Below are positions 15,436 to 23,614 of a stretch of 64,000 nt of DNA, in pieces. The stretch is from Planctomonas deserti. GTDB taxonomy: Bacteria > Actinomycetota > Actinomycetes > Actinomycetales > Microbacteriaceae. The stretch is from assembly GCF_003067705.1 (NCBI RefSeq), contig NZ_QANL01000002.1, positions 868,001-932,000 on the forward strand. Reading direction: 5' to 3'. Every line of letters begins with the position of its first letter. Position 1 is the first letter of the stretch. The notes under the pieces were generated by a model. It had not been told where the DNA came from, searched no databases, and worked only from the letters and a program-made list of their open reading frames with translations. The position numbers and the translations under genes were made by a program.

Positions 15436-16773
15436 TCAGACGCGCGACGCCTCGACGGTCGCCCGGGCCGCCGCGAGGCCGGCGGTGAGGTCGGCCAGAA
15501 TGTCGTCGATGTTCTCCAGCCCGACGGAGAGCCGCACGAGCCCGGGCGTAACGCCCGAGGTGAGCTGCTGCTCGGGCGTGAGCTGGGAATGCGTCGTGGA
15601 GGCCGGGTGGATCACCAGGCTGCGCACGTCACCGATGTTGGCGAGGTGGCTGAACAGCGAGAGGTTGTTGACGAGCGCGCGGCCGGCGTCCACCCCGCCC
15701 TTAAGCTCGAAGGACAGCACGGCGCCGACGCCCTTCGGCGCGTAGCGGTTCGCCGCCGCGTACCAGGGGCTCGACGGCAGGCCCGCGTAGTAGACCGTCG
15801 CGATGTCGTCGTGGGCGTCGAGCCACTCGGCGACGTGCTGCGCGTTCTGCACGTGACGCTCGATGCGGAGGCTGAGCGTCTCGATGCCCTGGATCAGCTG
15901 CCAGGCGCTGGCCGGCGCGATGGAGGCGCCGAGGTCGCGCAGCAGCTGCACCCGGGCCTTGATGATGTAGGCCAGGCCGTCGCCAAGCGCCTCGACGTAG
16001 TTGACGCCGTGGTACGAGGGGTCCGGGGTCGTGAGGCCGGGGAACCGGTCCGCGTGCTGCGACCACGGGAACCGGCCGCCGTCCACGACGAGGCCGCCGA
16101 TCACGGTGCCGTGGCCGCCCAGGAACTTGGTCGCGGAGTGCACGACGATGTCCGCGCCGTGCTCGAAGGGGCGGATGAGATAGGGCGTCGCGATGGTGTT
16201 GTCCACGATCAGCGGCACACCGCTCTCGTGCGCGACGTCGGCGACGGTGCGGATGTCGAGCACGTTGATCTTGGGGTTGCCGATCGTCTCGGCGAAGAAC
16301 AGCTTCGTGTTGGGCCGCACGGCGCGGCGCCACTCCTCGGGGTCGTCCTGGTTCTCGACGAATGTCGTCTCGATGCCGAGACGGGCGAGCGTGTACTTGA
16401 AGAGGTTGTACGTGCCCCCATAAATGGAGGAGGAAGAGACGATGTGGTCGCCCGCCTGGGTGAGGTTCAGGACCGCGAAGGTCTCGGCGGCCTGCCCGGA
16501 CGCGACGAGCAGGGCGGCCGTGCCGCCCTCGAGCGCGGCGACGCGCTCCTCGACCACGGCCTGCGTCGGGTTCTGGATGCGCGTGTAGATGTTGCCGAAC
16601 TCGGTGAGCGCGAAGAGGTTCTGCGCGTGCTCGGCGTCCCGGAAGACGTAGGAGGTGGTCTGGTAGATCGGCGTCGCGCGGGCGTTCGTCACCGGGTCCG
16701 GCGCGGCTCCGGAGTGAATCTGCTTGGTCTCGAACTTCCAGTCGGCCTTGTCGGTTGCCGCGTTGTCGCTCAT
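15436..16773 (-). CDS. metY: O-acetylhomoserine sulfhydrylase MetY, 445 aa
   Basis: PLP enzyme of the Cys/Met metabolism family that makes homocysteine from O-acetylhomoserine and sulfide. The length (about 445, against about 390 for gamma-synthases) and the motifs [18 protein letters not shown] and YTRIQNPT are those of MetY. The PLP lysine lies in [16 protein letters not shown], and [13 protein letters not shown] supplies the cofactor-binding Asp. It has its own promoter (TTGACG, 17-bp spacer, TAGTGT; 16838-16810) and a short leader with AAGGAAG before the ATG. It is preceded on the same strand by the acyltransferase gene, which ends in a hairpin. I saw no SAM riboswitch. Confidence 0.95.
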   Translation of the reverse strand: MSDNAATDKADWKFETKQIHSGAAPDPVTNARATPIYQTTSYVFRDAEHAQNLFALTEFGNIYTRIQNPTQAVVEERVAALEGGTAALLVASGQAAETFAVLNLTQAGDHIVSSSSIYGGTYNLFKYTLARLGIETTFVENQDDPEEWRRAVRPNTKLFFAETIGNPKINVLDIRTVADVAHESGVPLIVDNTIATPYLIRPFEHGADIVVHSATKFLGGHGTVIGGLVVDGGRFPWSQHADRFPGLTTPDPSYHGVNYVEALGDGLAYIIKARVQLLRDLGASIAPASAWQLIQGIETLSLRIERHVQNAQHVAEWLDAHDDIATVYYAGLPSSPWYAAANRYAPKGVGAVLSFELKGGVDAGRALVNNLSLFSHLANIGDVRSLVIHPASTTHSQLTPEQQLTSGVTPGLVRLSVGLENIDDILADLTAGLAAARATVEASRV

Positions 16774-16809
16774 CTACGCACTTCCTTGTCCTCGATCGGG
16801 TCTCGCTCG

Positions 16810-16838
16810 ACACTAAGGACGGCCGCGGCGAGCGTCAA
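16810..16838 (-). promoter_or_regulatory. metY promoter
   Basis: On the minus strand TTGACG (16838-16833), a 17-bp spacer and TAGTGT (16815-16810). This is the clearest -35/-10 pair in the window. The predicted leader is about 30 nt with AAGGAAG before ATG 16773. Confidence 0.7.
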
Positions 16839-16839
16839 C

Positions 16840-16879
16840 GGACCAGGACACACCGCGTAACGCGTGGTGTCACCGGTCC
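16840..16879 (-). terminator. Imperfect hairpin at the 3' end of the acyltransferase gene
   Basis: GGACC/GGTCC and GACAC/GTGTC arms with an inner CGCG stem span the stop codon at 16870-16872. The structure overlaps the end of the coding region and reaches the -35 of metY, so termination and the metY promoter are closely packed. Confidence 0.4.
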
Positions 16880-18015
16880 CGGCGAGATCCCGTCGGGTCG
16901 GTGCGCGAGGACCGGGCGGGGGAGTCGTCGGCCTCGACGAACAGCCAGCGAGGCCGGGGCTCGACGAGCGGCCGGAACACCCGCCGAACCCACGGTCCCG
17001 ACAGCAGGATGGAGATGCCGACGCAGGCGAGGATCATGCTGATCAGCGCCGTCGCGTTCGAGTTGTCGCCGCGCAGCACATCGGACTCGCGGATGGGGTA
17101 GAGCACGAAGCTGTGCAGGAGGTACACGTACATCGTGGACTGGCCGAAGGCCGTGATCCACGTGTTCGATCGCGGCACGAGCGCGAAGAACGCGAAGCTG
17201 AGCAGCACCGCGAGCAGGATGAAGGCGAGCCGCAGCAGGCCCGCGTACCACTGGTCCTCACCGAGCACCTTGTAGTTGTCGTCATAGAAGAACCAGAAGC
17301 GCAGGTCCATCTCGCGCCAGGTGTCGATGAAGACGTAGACGACGACGCCCCAGGCGGCGAGGGCGGCGATGGCGGCGGCCCGGATCCACCAGACGGCGCG
17401 CTCGGCGAACCGCCACCGATCGACGAGGTGCCAGTCGTTGAGCTTCCAGCCCAGCACGAAGAACGGCAGGATGCCGATCGTGCGGGAGAGCGAGAACGTG
17501 TTGTCGACGTTTGTCAGGTAGCCGACCCCGATCGACAGGAGGACCGCCCAGAACAGCGGCCAGCGCACGAGCGCCAGGTAGGGCAGGACGAGCCGGAAGA
17601 TGCCGAGCGCGAGCAGGAACCAGAGGGTCCAGGACGGCTTCGTGAGGTTGACGTCGGTCTTCCCCTCGACCAGCCACTGCACGACCGTCCAGATCGTCTC
17701 CATGATGAAGTACGGCAGCAGGATGTCGGTGATCACCCGCTTCATGCCGCGCCCCGTCGGCGGGCCGGACTTGCTGAAGTAGCCGCTGATGATGGCGAAC
17801 GCCGGCATGTGGAAGGCGTAGAGCACGAGGTAGACCGCGAGCGCGTTGTCGGAGTCAATGGTCTGGCGCTGGATGCCGTGCCCGATGACGACGAGCATCA
17901 CGCAGAGGAAGCGGGCGTTGTCCCAGAACGGCACGCGCACGCGCTTCTTCGCGTCGGGCGCGGCGAGCTCCTCGGTGCCGAACGCACCGGGGGCGTTCGT
18001 CGCGGGTTCGCTCAC
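16870..18015 (-). CDS. Membrane acyltransferase 3 family protein, 381 aa
   Basis: Polytopic membrane protein of the Acyl_transf_3 type (PF01757), with about ten helices. VPFWDNARFLCVMLVVIGHGIQRQ carries the N-terminal Arg and the conserved His expected in the active region (R-x9-H). FHMPAFAIISGYFSK follows, and YVYLLHSFVLYP occurs near the end. Members O-acylate sugars or cell-wall polymers, but the acceptor here is unknown. About 30 N-terminal residues before the first helix are polar. GTG 18015 lies 6 nt after a minus-strand TATGCT box (18027-18022) and has no Shine-Dalgarno, suggesting leaderless expression. The open frame upstream to 18567 runs through the neighbouring SDR gene and is not used. 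Confidence 0.85.
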   Translation of the reverse strand: MSEPATNAPGAFGTEELAAPDAKKRVRVPFWDNARFLCVMLVVIGHGIQRQTIDSDNALAVYLVLYAFHMPAFAIISGYFSKSGPPTGRGMKRVITDILLPYFIMETIWTVVQWLVEGKTDVNLTKPSWTLWFLLALGIFRLVLPYLALVRWPLFWAVLLSIGVGYLTNVDNTFSLSRTIGILPFFVLGWKLNDWHLVDRWRFAERAVWWIRAAAIAALAAWGVVVYVFIDTWREMDLRFWFFYDDNYKVLGEDQWYAGLLRLAFILLAVLLSFAFFALVPRSNTWITAFGQSTMYVYLLHSFVLYPIRESDVLRGDNSNATALISMILACVGISILLSGPWVRRVFRPLVEPRPRWLFVEADDSPARSSRTDPTGSRRDR

Positions 18016-18021
18016 GCGGCA

Positions 18022-18027
18022 AGCATA
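18022..18027 (-). promoter_or_regulatory. -10 box of leaderless acyltransferase gene
   Basis: TATGCT on the minus strand followed by 6 nt and GTG 18015. Confidence 0.5.
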
Positions 18028-18148
18028 GGGCGGCGTGGGCGCCCCGCGCGGGCGGCGGTGTCCGGCGCACGCCTCGCCGTGCGCTCGGTACGGTGGGAGC
18101 GGGCCGGGCCGGAGGCGGTCGCCTGCCGCCCTCGAACAAGGAGTTGCC

Positions 18149-18928
18149 GTGGGAGATGTCAGACGGGTCGTTGTCACCGGTGCGAGCTCGGGGATCGGCG
18201 CCGCGACGGTGCGCCTGTTCCGCGAGCGCGGCTGGAGCGTCGTCGGGGTCGCCCGGCGCGAGGACCGGCTGGCCGGGCTGGCCGAGGAGACCGGCTGCGA
18301 CGTCTTCGCCGCGGACATCACCGACCAGGCCGACGTCGACGCCCTCCGCGCGTTCGTGGAGAGCACGGGCGGCGCGAACGCGCTCGTCAACAACGCGGGT
18401 GGCGCGTTCGGCCTCGACACGGTCGAGGCGGGGTCGGCAGAGGACTGGCTGCGGATGTACGACGTCAACGTCATCGGCACCAAGCGGGTCACGAGCGCGC
18501 TGCTCCCCGCGCTGCGCGCCTCCGTCGCGGAGGGCGGCCACGCGGATCTGCTCACCGTCACGTCCATCGCCGGTCACGTGGCGTACGAGGGCGGCGGCGG
18601 GTACAACGCCGCCAAGTTCGCCGAGCACGCGCTCGTCGCCGTGCTGCGGCTCGAGCTGAACGGCGAGCCGATCCGGGTGATCGAGGTCGCCCCGGGCCAG
18701 GTGCACACGGAGGAGTTCTCGCTCGTGCGCTTCGGTGGCGACCGGGAGCGCGCGGACGCGGTCTACCGCGACGTGCCCGACCCGCTGTCCGCCGAGGACG
18801 TCGCGGAGTCGATCGTGCACGCGCTCGAGCTTCCCGGTCACGTGAACCTCGACCTGATCACGATCAAGCCGGTCGCGCAGGCCGCCCCGCACAAGCTCGC
18901 GAAGGGTGAGCTGCGAGTTCGCGGCTGA
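18149..18928 (+). CDS. Short-chain dehydrogenase/reductase, 259 aa
   Basis: Classical SDR: nucleotide-binding VVVTGASSGIGAATV at the N-terminus, DITDQADV for the adenine pocket, NNAGGAFG, LLTVTSIAGHVAYEGGGGYNAAKF with catalytic Ser, Tyr and Lys (YNAAK), and VAPGQVHTE. Cofactor preference is likely NADP(H), from basic residues after strand 2 (VARREDRL). The substrate cannot be assigned; it resembles the YdfG-like serine/3-hydroxy acid dehydrogenases. GTG 18149 is preferred over upstream in-frame starts because AAGGAG lies 5-6 nt before it and the SDR fold begins at once. It is divergent from the acyltransferase with 133 nt between. Confidence 0.92.
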   Translation: MGDVRRVVVTGASSGIGAATVRLFRERGWSVVGVARREDRLAGLAEETGCDVFAADITDQADVDALRAFVESTGGANALVNNAGGAFGLDTVEAGSAEDWLRMYDVNVIGTKRVTSALLPALRASVAEGGHADLLTVTSIAGHVAYEGGGGYNAAKFAEHALVAVLRLELNGEPIRVIEVAPGQVHTEEFSLVRFGGDRERADAVYRDVPDPLSAEDVAESIVHALELPGHVNLDLITIKPVAQAAPHKLAKGELRVRG

Positions 18929-18956
18929 GTCCGAGCGCCCGGCGGGGACCCCGGCG

Positions 18957-18962
18957 TAGGGT
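18957..18962 (+). promoter_or_regulatory. -10 box of leaderless 67-aa gene
   Basis: TAGGGT followed by 6 nt and ATG 18969. It would start the transcript for the 67-aa protein and the coupled phosphoribosyltransferase. Confidence 0.5.
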
Positions 18963-18968
18963 CGGACC

Positions 18969-19172
18969 ATGAGTGAAACCACGTACACGGCACAGCTGGT
19001 GGGACCCGACGGCACGGAGAGCATCGAGCTCGAGCTCGTCGCCGGTGAGCCGCAGAGGAGCTTCGTCCGCCCGTCGGGGGAGGACGGCCAGGAGATGGTC
19101 TGGGAGCTCGACGCCGAGGCCGAGGGCGCGGTCTACCGCCCGGGCGGCATCCCGAGCGCCGACTACTCGTGA
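18969..19172 (+). CDS. Hypothetical acidic protein, 67 aa
   Basis: A small acidic protein without signal or membrane segment: MSETTYTAQLVGPDGTESIE and so on, ending YRPGGIPSADYS. The alternating hydrophobic pattern (TAQLVGPDG, VWELDAEAEGAVY) suggests a short beta-rich fold. I do not recognise the family. ATG 18969 follows a TAGGGT box by 6 nt. Its stop overlaps the next start (GTGA), linking it translationally to the phosphoribosyltransferase. A role in modulating or stabilising that enzyme is conceivable but purely positional. Confidence 0.7.
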   Translation: MSETTYTAQLVGPDGTESIELELVAGEPQRSFVRPSGEDGQEMVWELDAEAEGAVYRPGGIPSADYS

Positions 19173-19732
19173 CGGCGGAGGCCCCGCCCGCGGGTCAGCC
19201 GGACCCGGCCACGACCGACGCAGCCGCCGCGCCGCGGGAGGTTCTCAGCTGGGACGGCTTCGGCGACGCGTCCCGCGAGCTGGCCACCCGCATCGCCGAG
19301 AGCGGCTACCGGCCCGATCTCGTCATCGCGATCGCCCGCGGGGGGCTGCTGCTCGCCGGGTCGCTCGCCTACGCCCTCGGCACGAAGAGCTGCGGCAGCC
19401 TGAACGTCGAGTTCTACACGGGCGTTGACGAGCGGCTTCCGGAGCCCGTGCTGCTGCCGCCCATGCTCGACGCGCCCGCCCTCGACGGGCGTCGCGTGCT
19501 GCTCGTCGACGACGTGTCGGACTCGGGCAGGACGCTCGCGATGGTCGTCGACCTGCTCTCCGGCATGTCGGCCGAGGTGCGCAGCGTCACGCTGTACACG
19601 AAGCCCCGCACCATCCTCACCCCGGACTACGCCTGGCGCGAGACGGACCGCTGGATCGACTTCCCCTGGTCGTCCCAGCCGGTCGTCGAGGCGGCGCGGA
19701 CGGCGGTCCCCGGAGACCTCTCCGCGCACTGA
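19169..19732 (+). CDS. Phosphoribosyltransferase (Gpt/xanthine-guanine type), 187 aa
   Basis: Type I PRTase fold. VLLVDDVSDSGRTLAMV is the PRPP-binding loop (consensus VDDxxxTG/SxT), and LVIAIARGGLLLAGSLAYALG is the first PRPP/pyrophosphate loop. The hood sequence near the C-terminus (RETDRWIDFPWS) resembles bacterial Gpt-like enzymes that salvage xanthine or guanine. The first 25 residues are Ala/Pro-rich and probably disordered. The GTG start overlaps the stop of the 67-aa gene. Base specificity cannot be fixed from sequence. Confidence 0.87.
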   Translation: MTAEAPPAGQPDPATTDAAAAPREVLSWDGFGDASRELATRIAESGYRPDLVIAIARGGLLLAGSLAYALGTKSCGSLNVEFYTGVDERLPEPVLLPPMLDAPALDGRRVLLVDDVSDSGRTLAMVVDLLSGMSAEVRSVTLYTKPRTILTPDYAWRETDRWIDFPWSSQPVVEAARTAVPGDLSAH

Positions 19733-19756
19733 CGGCATACGGGGCCCGCCGTCGGC

Positions 19757-19762
19757 TAGCGT
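19757..19762 (+). promoter_or_regulatory. -10 box of leaderless S51-like gene
   Basis: TAGCGT followed by 7 nt and GTG 19770. Confidence 0.45.
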
Positions 19763-19769
19763 TGACCGA

Positions 19770-20492
19770 GTGAGTGTGCATCTGGTCGGTGGCGGTTGGT
19801 CTGACGACGGCGGAAGCGTGTACCGCGCATTCCTCGAGGAGGCGACCGCCCGTGCCGTGTCCGGTGGCCGCTCGGTGCCGCGGATCGCGGTGATCGTCGT
19901 GCACGACGGCGACGGCCTCGACACCTTCGCCCGGTTCGACTCCATTCTCGGCGCGGCCGGCCCCTGCGAGCCCGTGAGCGTGCTCGTGGCCGAGGGCACC
20001 GAGGTGCCGCAGAGCGCGTTCGCCGAGGTCGACGCCATCCTCGTCGCCGGCGGACTCACCCCCGCGTACCTGGAAAGCGTGCGGCCGCGCTTCGGCGAGA
20101 TCCGCAGGCAGGTCGCCGACGGCACGCCGTACCTCGGCTTCTCCGCGGGCGCCGCCATCGCGGCGGAGCGGGCGATCGTCGGTGGCTGGAAGATCGGTGA
20201 CGTCGAGGTCTGCGCCGAGGAGGCGGGCGAGGAGCTCGAGGAGGTCACCATCGAGGAGGGCATCGGCCTGCTCGATGTCGCAATCGACGTGCACGCCGCC
20301 CAGTGGGGCACCCTGACGCGCCTCATCGCGGCCACGGAGGCGGGCCTCGTCGACGGCGGACTCGCGGTCGACGAGAGCACCGTGCTCATCGCGGGCGACG
20401 GGCCGTTGCGGGTGGCCGGGCGCGGGAGCGTCTGGACCGTCATCGCCGCAGAGTCCGGTGTCGTCGTGAGTTCGGCGGCAGCGAGGGCATGA
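19770..20492 (+). CDS. Peptidase S51 / class-I glutamine-amidotransferase-like protein, 240 aa
   Basis: Starts [15 protein letters not shown] and shows the S51 (peptidase E, cyanophycinase) plan: [17 protein letters not shown], then the nucleophile elbow [13 protein letters not shown] with Ser in GxSAG, and a downstream [18 protein letters not shown] that may supply the His. It is shorter than cyanophycinase and lacks peptidase E's strict Asp-dipeptide context, so hydrolase activity is likely but the substrate is open. GTG 19770 follows a TAGCGT box (19757-19762) by 7 nt. The stop overlaps ung as ATGA, so the two are probably co-translated. Confidence 0.8.
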   Translation: MSVHLVGGGWSDDGGSVYRAFLEEATARAVSGGRSVPRIAVIVVHDGDGLDTFARFDSILGAAGPCEPVSVLVAEGTEVPQSAFAEVDAILVAGGLTPAYLESVRPRFGEIRRQVADGTPYLGFSAGAAIAAERAIVGGWKIGDVEVCAEEAGEELEEVTIEEGIGLLDVAIDVHAAQWGTLTRLIAATEAGLVDGGLAVDESTVLIAGDGPLRVAGRGSVWTVIAAESGVVVSSAAARA

Positions 20493-21199
20493 CGCCCCGC
20501 AGCCTCGCGGAGCTCGCCGACGCGGGGGAGATCGACCCCGGCTGGGCGGCGGCGCTCGCGCCCGCGCAGGACACCATCTCGGCGCTCGGCGACTTCCTGC
20601 GGGCGGAGGCCGCCGCGGGGCGCGGCTACCTGCCCGCCGGTCCAAACGTCCTGCGGGCCTTCCGCACCCCGTTCGAGTCCGTGCGCGTGCTCATCGTCGG
20701 GCAGGATCCGTACCCCACGATCGGCCACCCCATCGGCCTGGCCTTCGCGGTCGAGCCGCACGTGCGGCCGGTGCCGCGGAGCCTCGCCAACATCTACCGG
20801 GAGCTGCGCGACGACGTCGGCGTCGAGCCGCCCGCGCACGGCGACCTCAGCGCGTGGGGGAGCCAGGGCGTGCTCCTGCTCAACAGGGTGCTCACCGTGC
20901 AGCCGGGGGCGTCCGGCTCCCACCGCGGCAAGGGGTGGGAGGCCGTGACCGAGCTCGCCATCCGCGCGCTCGTGGCGCGGGGTCGGCCCCTCGTCTCGAT
21001 CCTGTGGGGGAAGGACGCCGGCACGGTCGCGCCGCTGCTCGGCTCCACCCCCGCCATCACGTCCGTGCACCCGAGCCCGCTGTCGGCGAGCCGCGGGTTC
21101 TTCGGCTCCCGCCCGTTCAGCCGGGTCAACGCGCTCCTCGAGGAGCAGGGCGAGCGGCCCGTCGACTGGGCGCTGCCGCCCGCGACGGCGGGAAACTAG
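20489..21199 (+). CDS. ung: Uracil-DNA glycosylase, family 1, 236 aa
   Basis: Removes uracil from DNA at the start of base-excision repair. The water-activating loop [20 protein letters not shown] has the catalytic Asp, [11 protein letters not shown] follows, and the DNA-intercalating/His loop is [22 protein letters not shown]. These are diagnostic of family 1. The N-terminal region is 15-20 residues longer than the minimal enzyme. The ATG overlaps the preceding stop by 4 nt. The TAG stop at 21197-21199 is also the start of a TAGACT hexamer, 10 nt before the following gene. Confidence 0.96.
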   Translation: MTPRSLAELADAGEIDPGWAAALAPAQDTISALGDFLRAEAAAGRGYLPAGPNVLRAFRTPFESVRVLIVGQDPYPTIGHPIGLAFAVEPHVRPVPRSLANIYRELRDDVGVEPPAHGDLSAWGSQGVLLLNRVLTVQPGASGSHRGKGWEAVTELAIRALVARGRPLVSILWGKDAGTVAPLLGSTPAITSVHPSPLSASRGFFGSRPFSRVNALLEEQGERPVDWALPPATAGN

Positions 21200-21202
21200 A
21201 CT
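21197..21202 (+). promoter_or_regulatory. Possible -10 box overlapping the ung stop codon
   Basis: TAGACT, whose first three bases are the ung stop, lies 10 nt before ATG 21213 of the acetyltransferase gene. The spacing is slightly longer than at the other sites. Confidence 0.35.
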
Positions 21203-21212
21203 CGACCGCATC

Positions 21213-21791
21213 ATGCTGGAAGAGGAATACCAGGAGCGCAGGAGACTGCCGCGGCACCTGCGGCCGCAGGCCCCCGAGCCCGCGGAGTTCTCGTTCACCA
21301 TCCGCACGGCGGAGCCCACGGACCTGCCCGACATCCGCGAGATCTACAACCTCTACGTGGCCAACAGCACGGTGACGTTCGACGAGGACCCCATGACGCT
21401 CGCCGCGTGGCGCTCCAAGTACGCGTACCTCAAGAAGCTCGGCATGCCGTTCATCGTGGCCGTCTCGCCGGGCGGGAACGTGCTCGGCTACGCCCTCGTG
21501 ACCCCGTGGGCGCAGAAGAAGGCCTACCGCTTCACCGTGGAGAACTCGATCTACCTGAGCCCCGCCGCGACGGGCAAGGGGCTCGGCCGCGCGCTCATGG
21601 AGGAGCTCATCGTGCGGTCGAAGGCGGCCGGGCTCAAGGAGATCATCGCCGTGATCGCCGATCGGGGCGCCGACGCGTCGCTTCGCATGCACGAGAGCTT
21701 CGGCTTCCGGGAGATCGGCCGCATGGGCCGCGTCGGCTACAAGTTCGAGCGCTGGCTGGGCACGATCATGCTGCAGAAGTCGCTCAAGTAG
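21213..21791 (+). CDS. GNAT N-acetyltransferase, Pat/MddA-like, 192 aa
   Basis: A polar N-terminal extension of about 28 residues is followed by a GNAT domain. FTIRTAEPTDLPDIREIYN begins the fold. NSTVTFDEDP matches the phosphinothricin/methionine-sulfoximine acetyltransferase (Pat, YwnH, MddA) group. YRFTVENSIYLSP precedes the acetyl-CoA loop GKGLGRALMEEL, and IIAVIADRGADASLRMHESFGFREIGRMGRVGYKF is the C-terminal signature. Members acetylate amino-acid analogues; the natural substrate is unknown. The N-terminal tail with many Arg and Glu residues (EYQERRRLPRHLRPQ) is unusual for the group. Confidence 0.88.
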   Translation: MLEEEYQERRRLPRHLRPQAPEPAEFSFTIRTAEPTDLPDIREIYNLYVANSTVTFDEDPMTLAAWRSKYAYLKKLGMPFIVAVSPGGNVLGYALVTPWAQKKAYRFTVENSIYLSPAATGKGLGRALMEELIVRSKAAGLKEIIAVIADRGADASLRMHESFGFREIGRMGRVGYKFERWLGTIMLQKSLK

Positions 21792-21814
21792 CGCCAGTTC
21801 ACGCCCGGCGACGC

Positions 21815-21996
21815 GCCCCTGCCCAGGCAGGAGGATCGTGCGCAGCTTAGAGCTGGGCAGGAGCCTCGTGCCTGGGCAGGGGCGATGGAGAAGCCGGGTG
21901 CGTGCGACGTGCGGACCGCCAACACGCCCCTGCCCAGGCAGGGGCACCGTGCTCAGGGTGAACCTGGGCGGGATGCCTGTGCCTGGGCAGGGGCGG
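21815..21996. repeat. Two tandem copies of a 71-bp hairpin element between convergent genes
   Basis: Each unit has perfect 16-bp ends, CGCCCCTGCCCAGGCA and its complement. Unit 1 is 21815-21830 with 21870-21885; unit 2 is 21926-21941 with 21981-21996. The 40-bp interiors are diverged but related (both contain a CTGGGC(A/G)GGA-like stretch before the right arm). The pair fills the space between the acetyltransferase and the baeRF gene and may terminate both; it could also be a dispersed repeat family. Confidence 0.85.
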
Positions 21997-22025
21997 TGGA
22001 GCCGACTATTCGCGGGGGATGCGCG

Positions 22026-23159
22026 TCAGTCGTTGCGCGCGGCGGGACCGGTCGGCCAGCGCAGCAGCGCGGCGACGCCCTGCGGCAGCTCCTGGTCGCC
22101 CAGCGCGAGGACCTTCGCGTCCGTGAGCACGGCCGCCCGCACGAGCGCGTCGGCCGCGGGCACGTGTCCCACGACCGTCGCGCCGAGGGTCTCCTCGGGC
22201 GCGGTCGCGACCCACGGCTCGGTGGCGAGGGCGAGCAGCGTCCGGTCGGCGAGCAGACGCTGCGAGACCAGCAGCGTGTCGACCTGGCTCTGCTGCAGCG
22301 CGTGCACGACGGCCCCGAGGCCGGTTTCACCGAGTCCGCCCGTCGACGCCGTCTCCTGGGCGAGGCGGTCGAGCGCCGCACGCTCCTCGAGGGCGAGCAG
22401 CTCCGCGACCCGCGTCTCGATCTCGTGCTCGAGCGGCTCGTCCGACGAGCCCTCCGCCCGGGTGTTGCCCGCCACGAGCACCGCGACCTTCTGCGCCGCC
22501 GAGCCCAGCTGGTCCCGCAGCAGCTGCTGAGCGCGGACGTCGCCCGAGATGAGGACCAGCTCGACCTTCTCCGTCCGCACCAGCTCGTCGATCGACTCGG
22601 CGATCTGCGCCTCGTTCCGCTTCCACGTCTCCTCGGCGTGCTGCTGGAACCGGCGGTGCGACCAGCCGCCGAGCTGCACCTTGCGGATCTGCTCGGTCTC
22701 GCCCTCGATCTCCTGCTCCGACTCCGGCGCGGAGCCGCCCAGGCGGAACAGCTTGACGACGCCGCCCTCGCGGTTCGCCTCGACGACGACGTAGCTCAGG
22801 TCGCGCGGCCGGTGCGCGACCAGGGGGAGCAGGCCGGGTACGAGGCCGTAGCTCACGGCGCGCTCGGCGCGCGATTGGCCCGGAAGAAGCTCCTGCACGA
22901 GCACCTCGCCGTCACGGATCACGAGGAAGTGGCTCACGGGGCCGCCGACGTGCGACGGGCGCGACAGGATCTCGTCCACGACGTCGAGATCGGAGTCGGG
23001 CGCGCCGGCGGCGGCCAGCTCCTCGCGCAGCGCGCGGCGGCGCAGCTCCCGGGTGCGGTGCGGGTCGTTCGTGTCCTCGGACGCGTCGGCGTACACCGCG
23101 GTCAACGGGGCGCCCGAGCGGTACAGCTCCGCGAGCATCGAGTGCACGCCGTCACTCAT
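22026..23159 (-). CDS. baeRF family 2 (Rv2629/Vms1-like) protein, 377 aa
   Basis: Matches the bacterial archaeo-eukaryotic release-factor-like group (baeRF, Rv2629 type). VSHFLVIRDGEVLVQELLPGQS and LPLVAHRPRDLSYVVVEANREGG form the N-terminal half. The characteristic VQLGGWSHRRFQQHAEETW linker follows. The C-terminal eRF1-domain-2/Vms1-like half begins VELVLISGDVRAQQLLRDQL. Eukaryotic relatives (Vms1/ANKZF1) hydrolyse peptidyl-tRNA on stalled ribosomes, and baeRF proteins are proposed to act on ribosomes, but the bacterial role is not settled. Its start overlaps the preceding small gene by 8 nt on the minus strand. Confidence 0.8.
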   Translation of the reverse strand: MSDGVHSMLAELYRSGAPLTAVYADASEDTNDPHRTRELRRRALREELAAAGAPDSDLDVVDEILSRPSHVGGPVSHFLVIRDGEVLVQELLPGQSRAERAVSYGLVPGLLPLVAHRPRDLSYVVVEANREGGVVKLFRLGGSAPESEQEIEGETEQIRKVQLGGWSHRRFQQHAEETWKRNEAQIAESIDELVRTEKVELVLISGDVRAQQLLRDQLGSAAQKVAVLVAGNTRAEGSSDEPLEHEIETRVAELLALEERAALDRLAQETASTGGLGETGLGAVVHALQQSQVDTLLVSQRLLADRTLLALATEPWVATAPEETLGATVVGHVPAADALVRAAVLTDAKVLALGDQELPQGVAALLRWPTGPAARND

Positions 23160-23451
23160 CGGCGGCCTCCTGGCCGGTCTCGGTCGTGAAGGTCTCGCCG
23201 CTGCCGCGCTCGCCGGTGCCGGCCTCCTCGACGATCTGGGCCGCCCCGCGGTCCGAGAAGTCGGGCGCGTGGACGGGGTCCAGCCCGGACGCCTCGTTCA
23301 CCTCGTCCGAGTCCGTGTCGTCCGGAAGGGGCTCCGTCTGGCGGAAGTCCTCGACGTGCCCGGGGCGGTGCCCCTGGATGATCGCCTGCTCCTCCTGCTG
23401 CAGCTCGTCGTCCAGGTTGAATCCGTGCGTGGTGTTGCCGCGCTCGCTCAT
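23152..23451 (-). CDS. Small acidic hypothetical protein, 99 aa
   Basis: MSERGNTTHGFNLDDELQQE is followed by a strongly acidic, probably disordered protein (QTEPLPDDTDSDEVNEASG, and a Glu/Thr/Gly-rich tail). AGGGAG precedes ATG 23451 at about 7 nt, and this start is chosen over the longer open frame. It is translationally coupled to the baeRF gene by an 8-nt overlap. I do not recognise the family. The constant partnership with baeRF-type genes, if confirmed, would hint at a shared role in translation or stress. Confidence 0.75.
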   Translation of the reverse strand: MSERGNTTHGFNLDDELQQEEQAIIQGHRPGHVEDFRQTEPLPDDTDSDEVNEASGLDPVHAPDFSDRGAAQIVEEAGTGERGSGETFTTETGQEAADE

Positions 23452-23614
23452 GCGTTCTCCCTTTCGCGTGGGTTCTCGGGATGCGCTGAGCACCCCGCAT
23501 CCCAGCATTCTCCGGACCGCCGTCGCTGCCAACGGGGAACGGACGAAAGAGGCCGCCGGTCGCCGATCCGCGCGGGGGCGGGACGGCGGCCGGTGGCCAC
23601 GCACGACGCGGCGG

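Noticed and set aside
14016-16869. SAM riboswitch before metX or metY
   Set aside because: Neither leader shows a multi-helix structure of a known SAM class. The metY leader is only about 30 nt and metX probably starts close to its promoter.
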